Shown: one piece after another, positions 7,205 through 8,454 of the stretch
Layout: each line of letters begins with the position of its first letter
Position numbering within the stretch: position 1 is the stretch's first letter
From: an uncultured Clostridia bacterium
GTDB taxonomy: Bacteria > Bacillota > Clostridia > Christensenellales > Aristaeellaceae
NCBI GenBank assembly: GCA_937934775.1
Contig: CALGYL010000189.1
Span: 1 to 8,454, forward strand
Direction: 5' to 3'
DNA length: 8,454 nt
Notes under the pieces: generated by a model
What the model was told of the DNA's origin: nothing
Seen by the model: only the letters and a program-made list of their open reading frames with translations
The model's database searches: none
Program-made: the position numbers and the translations under genes

Positions 7205-7221
7205 GGATATTTAAAATATCC
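7205..7221. promoter_or_regulatory. Perfect 17-bp palindrome, candidate operator
   Basis: GGATATTT-A-AAATATCC is a perfect inverted repeat with a single central base, AT-rich inside a GC-rich region. It begins 2 bases after the stop codon of the HTH gene and lies just upstream of the extended -10 candidate for the helicase. There is no T-run, so it is unlikely to be a terminator. A dimeric regulator bound here would sit across the -35 region; the XRE-like protein or one of the WYL proteins from the same locus are the obvious candidates. Confidence 0.55.
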
Positions 7222-7223
7222 GC

Positions 7224-7697
7224 CTACAGCTTCCGCCCCAAGAGGCGCTGGAACTGATCAATCAGACTGTCGATGTCGTCCCGGTCCTTGAGCGCGTTGA
7301 AGGCGATTAGTTCCGCTTCCTCCGCGTCGTCCCGCAGACGCCCGCCCTGCAACTCGAAGTATTCCTGCGCCCGCTCCAGCGTCAGCCCCAGTCCCACGGT
7401 GTATTTGTACAGGAATTCCCGGGTAACCGCGCACTGACCCAGCAGCACCTTCTTCATTGTGGCCGCGGCGATGTGACAGCTGGCATCGATAAAATCAAAG
7501 GCCCGAATTAAAATCCCGCCGCGATCCGCCTTGAGACGCGCAACGTCCTGGCTGATCATCAGCAGCAGCGCCGCTTTTCTTCCGGATATCTCTTGCATGG
7601 CTGGATCGCCGGCGCGCGTCATCCAGTCCGGATGCCCCTCAGGCACGCTCTTATCCGCGCGTCCGGCGAGCTCCTGTAGCATTTTCTTCGTCGTCAT
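7224..7697 (-). CDS. Small divergent XRE/Cro-like HTH protein
   Basis: 157 residues from ATG at 7697; only a weak GTGAGAT lies upstream, and no better start is seen. The N-terminal 70 residues are hydrophilic to helical and unassigned. Residues 77-118 (AAATMKKVLLGQCAVTREFL, then VGLGLTLERAQEYFELQGG) follow the layout of a Cro/CI-type helix-turn-helix, in which a recognition helix is followed by an LGLTxEEAxxLLxxAG-type helix pair. The tail (IAFNALKDRDDIDSLIDQF) matches the usual continuation seen in Clostridial members. The HTH is weaker than in canonical repressors, so it may act as an adaptor or accessory factor. It lies 77 bases before the helicase gene, in the same direction, with a candidate operator and promoter between. 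It probably regulates or belongs to the same system. Confidence 0.72.
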   Translation of the reverse strand: MTTKKMLQELAGRADKSVPEGHPDWMTRAGDPAMQEISGRKAALLLMISQDVARLKADRGGILIRAFDFIDASCHIAAATMKKVLLGQCAVTREFLYKYTVGLGLTLERAQEYFELQGGRLRDDAEEAELIAFNALKDRDDIDSLIDQFQRLLGRKL

Positions 7698-7700
7698 ATA

Positions 7701-7715
7701 ATCTCACATATCTCA
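7701..7715. repeat. Direct repeat ATCTCA x2 upstream of the HTH gene
   Basis: ATCTCA occurs at 7701-7706 and 7710-7715, a 9-base period, directly before the HTH gene start (minus strand TGAGATATG and TGAGATTATATG). It could be a half-site pair for a regulator or simply chance in an AT-rich stretch. No confident promoter was found here: TTGATT on the minus strand (7730-7725) has no -10 at the right distance. Confidence 0.25.
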
Positions 7716-7733
7716 TGGAATAAAAATCAAGAC

Positions 7734-7904
7734 TCACGTTAAGAGATCCAGCGCCTTGCGCACCGCATCAAGGGGGTCCACCAAAAACACCGGCTGCAGC
7801 GCGGATAGCGCGACAATGCGCATCGCTCGGAAGCGAAACCGCCCACGTGTCCGTGCGCCGTTGTACCGTTCGCTCCTTGAACTCACTTTGCTCACTGCCC
7901 GCAT
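7734..7904 (-). CDS. Possible 56-residue basic small protein
   Basis: An open frame from ATG at 7904 to TGA at 7734-7736, just upstream of the HTH gene. The first half is arginine-rich (SSRSERYNGARTRGRFRFR). The second half is hydrophobic with a helix-like end (MRIVALSALQPVFLVDPLDA, then VRKALDLLT). No ribosome binding site precedes the ATG or the GTG four codons later, and a 6-bp hairpin with an A-rich loop (7900-7918) covers the start. It may be the remnant of a longer gene, a true small protein, or a chance frame in GC-rich DNA. The coding-like C-terminal half makes the first two worth considering. Confidence 0.3.
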   Translation of the reverse strand: MRAVSKVSSRSERYNGARTRGRFRFRAMRIVALSALQPVFLVDPLDAVRKALDLLT

Positions 7905-8363
7905 CGAAAAAAGATGCGTTAAGGGAAATTCCGCCTTTTGATTTTACTATATATTCATGAATTTTTCAATGTGAAAGCACAATTGGTTTTCTCGTTCCGG
8001 AAGCTTCGATTTGTTGCATCAAATTGATCGGCATTCTCCGTGAGGCCGAAAATTTCGCTCAACATCCGCTCTCTGCTCAGTCTTTCCGCAACGCCCGTTG
8101 TGTTGCTTATACCAAGGAAAAACAATAATGATTTCAAAGAACCAAGAGATTTTGATGCAGGATAAGGAGCTGGAGCGAGGCGATCCTTCGGGATACGCCT
8201 TCGGCGTGAAATGCGGCGCTACGCCAAAGTGGAGAGCGACACAGTCCTGTGCGAAAAGATCTGGTTCGACGAATGATTGCTGTTTTGGATTGGTATTATC
8301 AACGCACACCGAACACCGTGTTGCAGGTCGTCCCATCCAGTTGGAACAAGGTCGCTGTCCATG
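7905..8363. other. Gene-free stretch with AT-rich core and tandem TTCG hairpins
   Basis: Positions about 7925-8160 are clearly AT-richer than the rest of the window. Frames on both strands here lack ribosome sites and family features. At 8183-8207 two small hairpins lie back to back: ATCC-TTCG-GGAT (8183-8194) and ACGCC-TTC-GGCGT (8195-8207). This arrangement recalls dispersed intergenic repeats, but only one copy is visible. The base composition shift suggests a remnant insertion or degraded gene. Confidence 0.4.
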
Positions 8364-8400
8364 AAAAAAAGGCCGGAGACCGCCGAAGCGCTCTCCGACC
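8364..8400 (-). terminator. Strong rho-independent terminator
   Basis: On the minus strand a 9-bp stem, GGTCGGAGA (8400-8392) with TCTCCGGCC (8379-8371), has one G-T pair. Inside it, after a G-G mismatch, CGC-TTCG-GCG forms a tetraloop. Seven T follow (8370-8364). It ends a minus-strand transcript coming from beyond the right edge. Confidence 0.9.
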
Positions 8401-8454
8401 TCAGACCATCAACAAAGCCTCGTTCTTCTTCATTCGCTTCCGGCGACCAGTGCG
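8401..8454 (-). CDS. Possible 3' end of an unseen upstream gene
   Basis: The minus-strand frame from the window edge reads RTGRRKRMKKNEALLMV and stops at TGA (8401-8403), directly before the strong terminator. A gene must end near here, but another frame ends ALVAGSE with TGA a little earlier, so the choice is uncertain. Too little remains to name a product. Confidence 0.3.
   Translation of the reverse strand, partial: RTGRRKRMKKNEALLMV

Noticed and set aside
6286..7257. 323-codon plus-strand open frame opposite the helicase N-terminus
   Set aside because: Antisense shadow of a gene with intact catalytic motifs; there is no start signal and it crosses the candidate promoter.
7955..8137. 60-codon minus-strand frame starting at TTG
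   Set aside because: Rare start codon without a ribosome site and no recognisable fold. It is AT-rich unlike the real genes here, and at best is a decayed fragment.
8098..8364. 88-codon plus-strand frame and overlapping 105-codon minus-strand frame
   Set aside because: Neither has a ribosome binding site or recognisable family features; both cross the tandem hairpins, and the plus-strand frame ends at the edge of the terminator of a minus-strand gene.
1..8454. CRISPR array, insertion sequence or rRNA
   Set aside because: No regularly spaced repeats, transposase motifs, terminal inverted repeats or rRNA segments were seen.

Overview
The window is the end of an assembly contig from an uncultured or draft-genome bacterium, most likely a GC-rich member of the Clostridia (Firmicutes). 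The reasons are strong AGGAGG-type ribosome binding sites, compact same-strand operons, paired WYL regulators, a divergent Cro/CI-like regulator, and hairpin-plus-T-run terminators. This placement is an inference from style, not from a marker gene. The first 44 bases are not genomic: they are an Illumina TruSeq index-3 PCR primer/adapter left on the contig.

Every gene I can support is on the minus strand, so the window reads from right to left. At the far right (8401-8454) is the possible last few codons of an unseen gene, followed by a good intrinsic terminator (8364-8400). About 660 bases with no confident gene follow (7698-8363). They hold an AT-rich stretch, tandem small hairpins and one possible 56-residue ORF.

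The core is a five-gene cassette: a small XRE/Cro-like HTH protein (7697-7224); a large SF2 helicase fused to a C-terminal SprT/M48-like HExxH metalloprotease domain (7146-4576); a protein with a PcrA/CarD-type Tudor-like N-terminus and a cysteine-rich middle (4570-3527); and two overlapping WYL-domain regulators (3517-2282 and 2295-1396). Genes two to five are separated by 9 bp or less or overlap, and an intrinsic terminator (1389-1363) closes the unit. A perfect 17-bp palindrome sits next to an extended -10 promoter candidate in front of the helicase gene, so autoregulation by one of the encoded DNA-binding proteins is plausible.

To the left, a 500-base gene-poor spacer carries a dispersed-repeat-like hairpin and a tRNA T-arm-like hairpin next to a second hairpin. 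It leads into a slipin/SPFH (band 7) gene that is cut off at the contig end by the adapter.

The helicase-protease fusion with a Tudor/Cys partner and two WYL regulators is the best candidate for an uncharacterised system. The reading I favour, as inference, is repair or clearance of protein-nucleic-acid complexes, or phage defence, under the control of WYL sensors.
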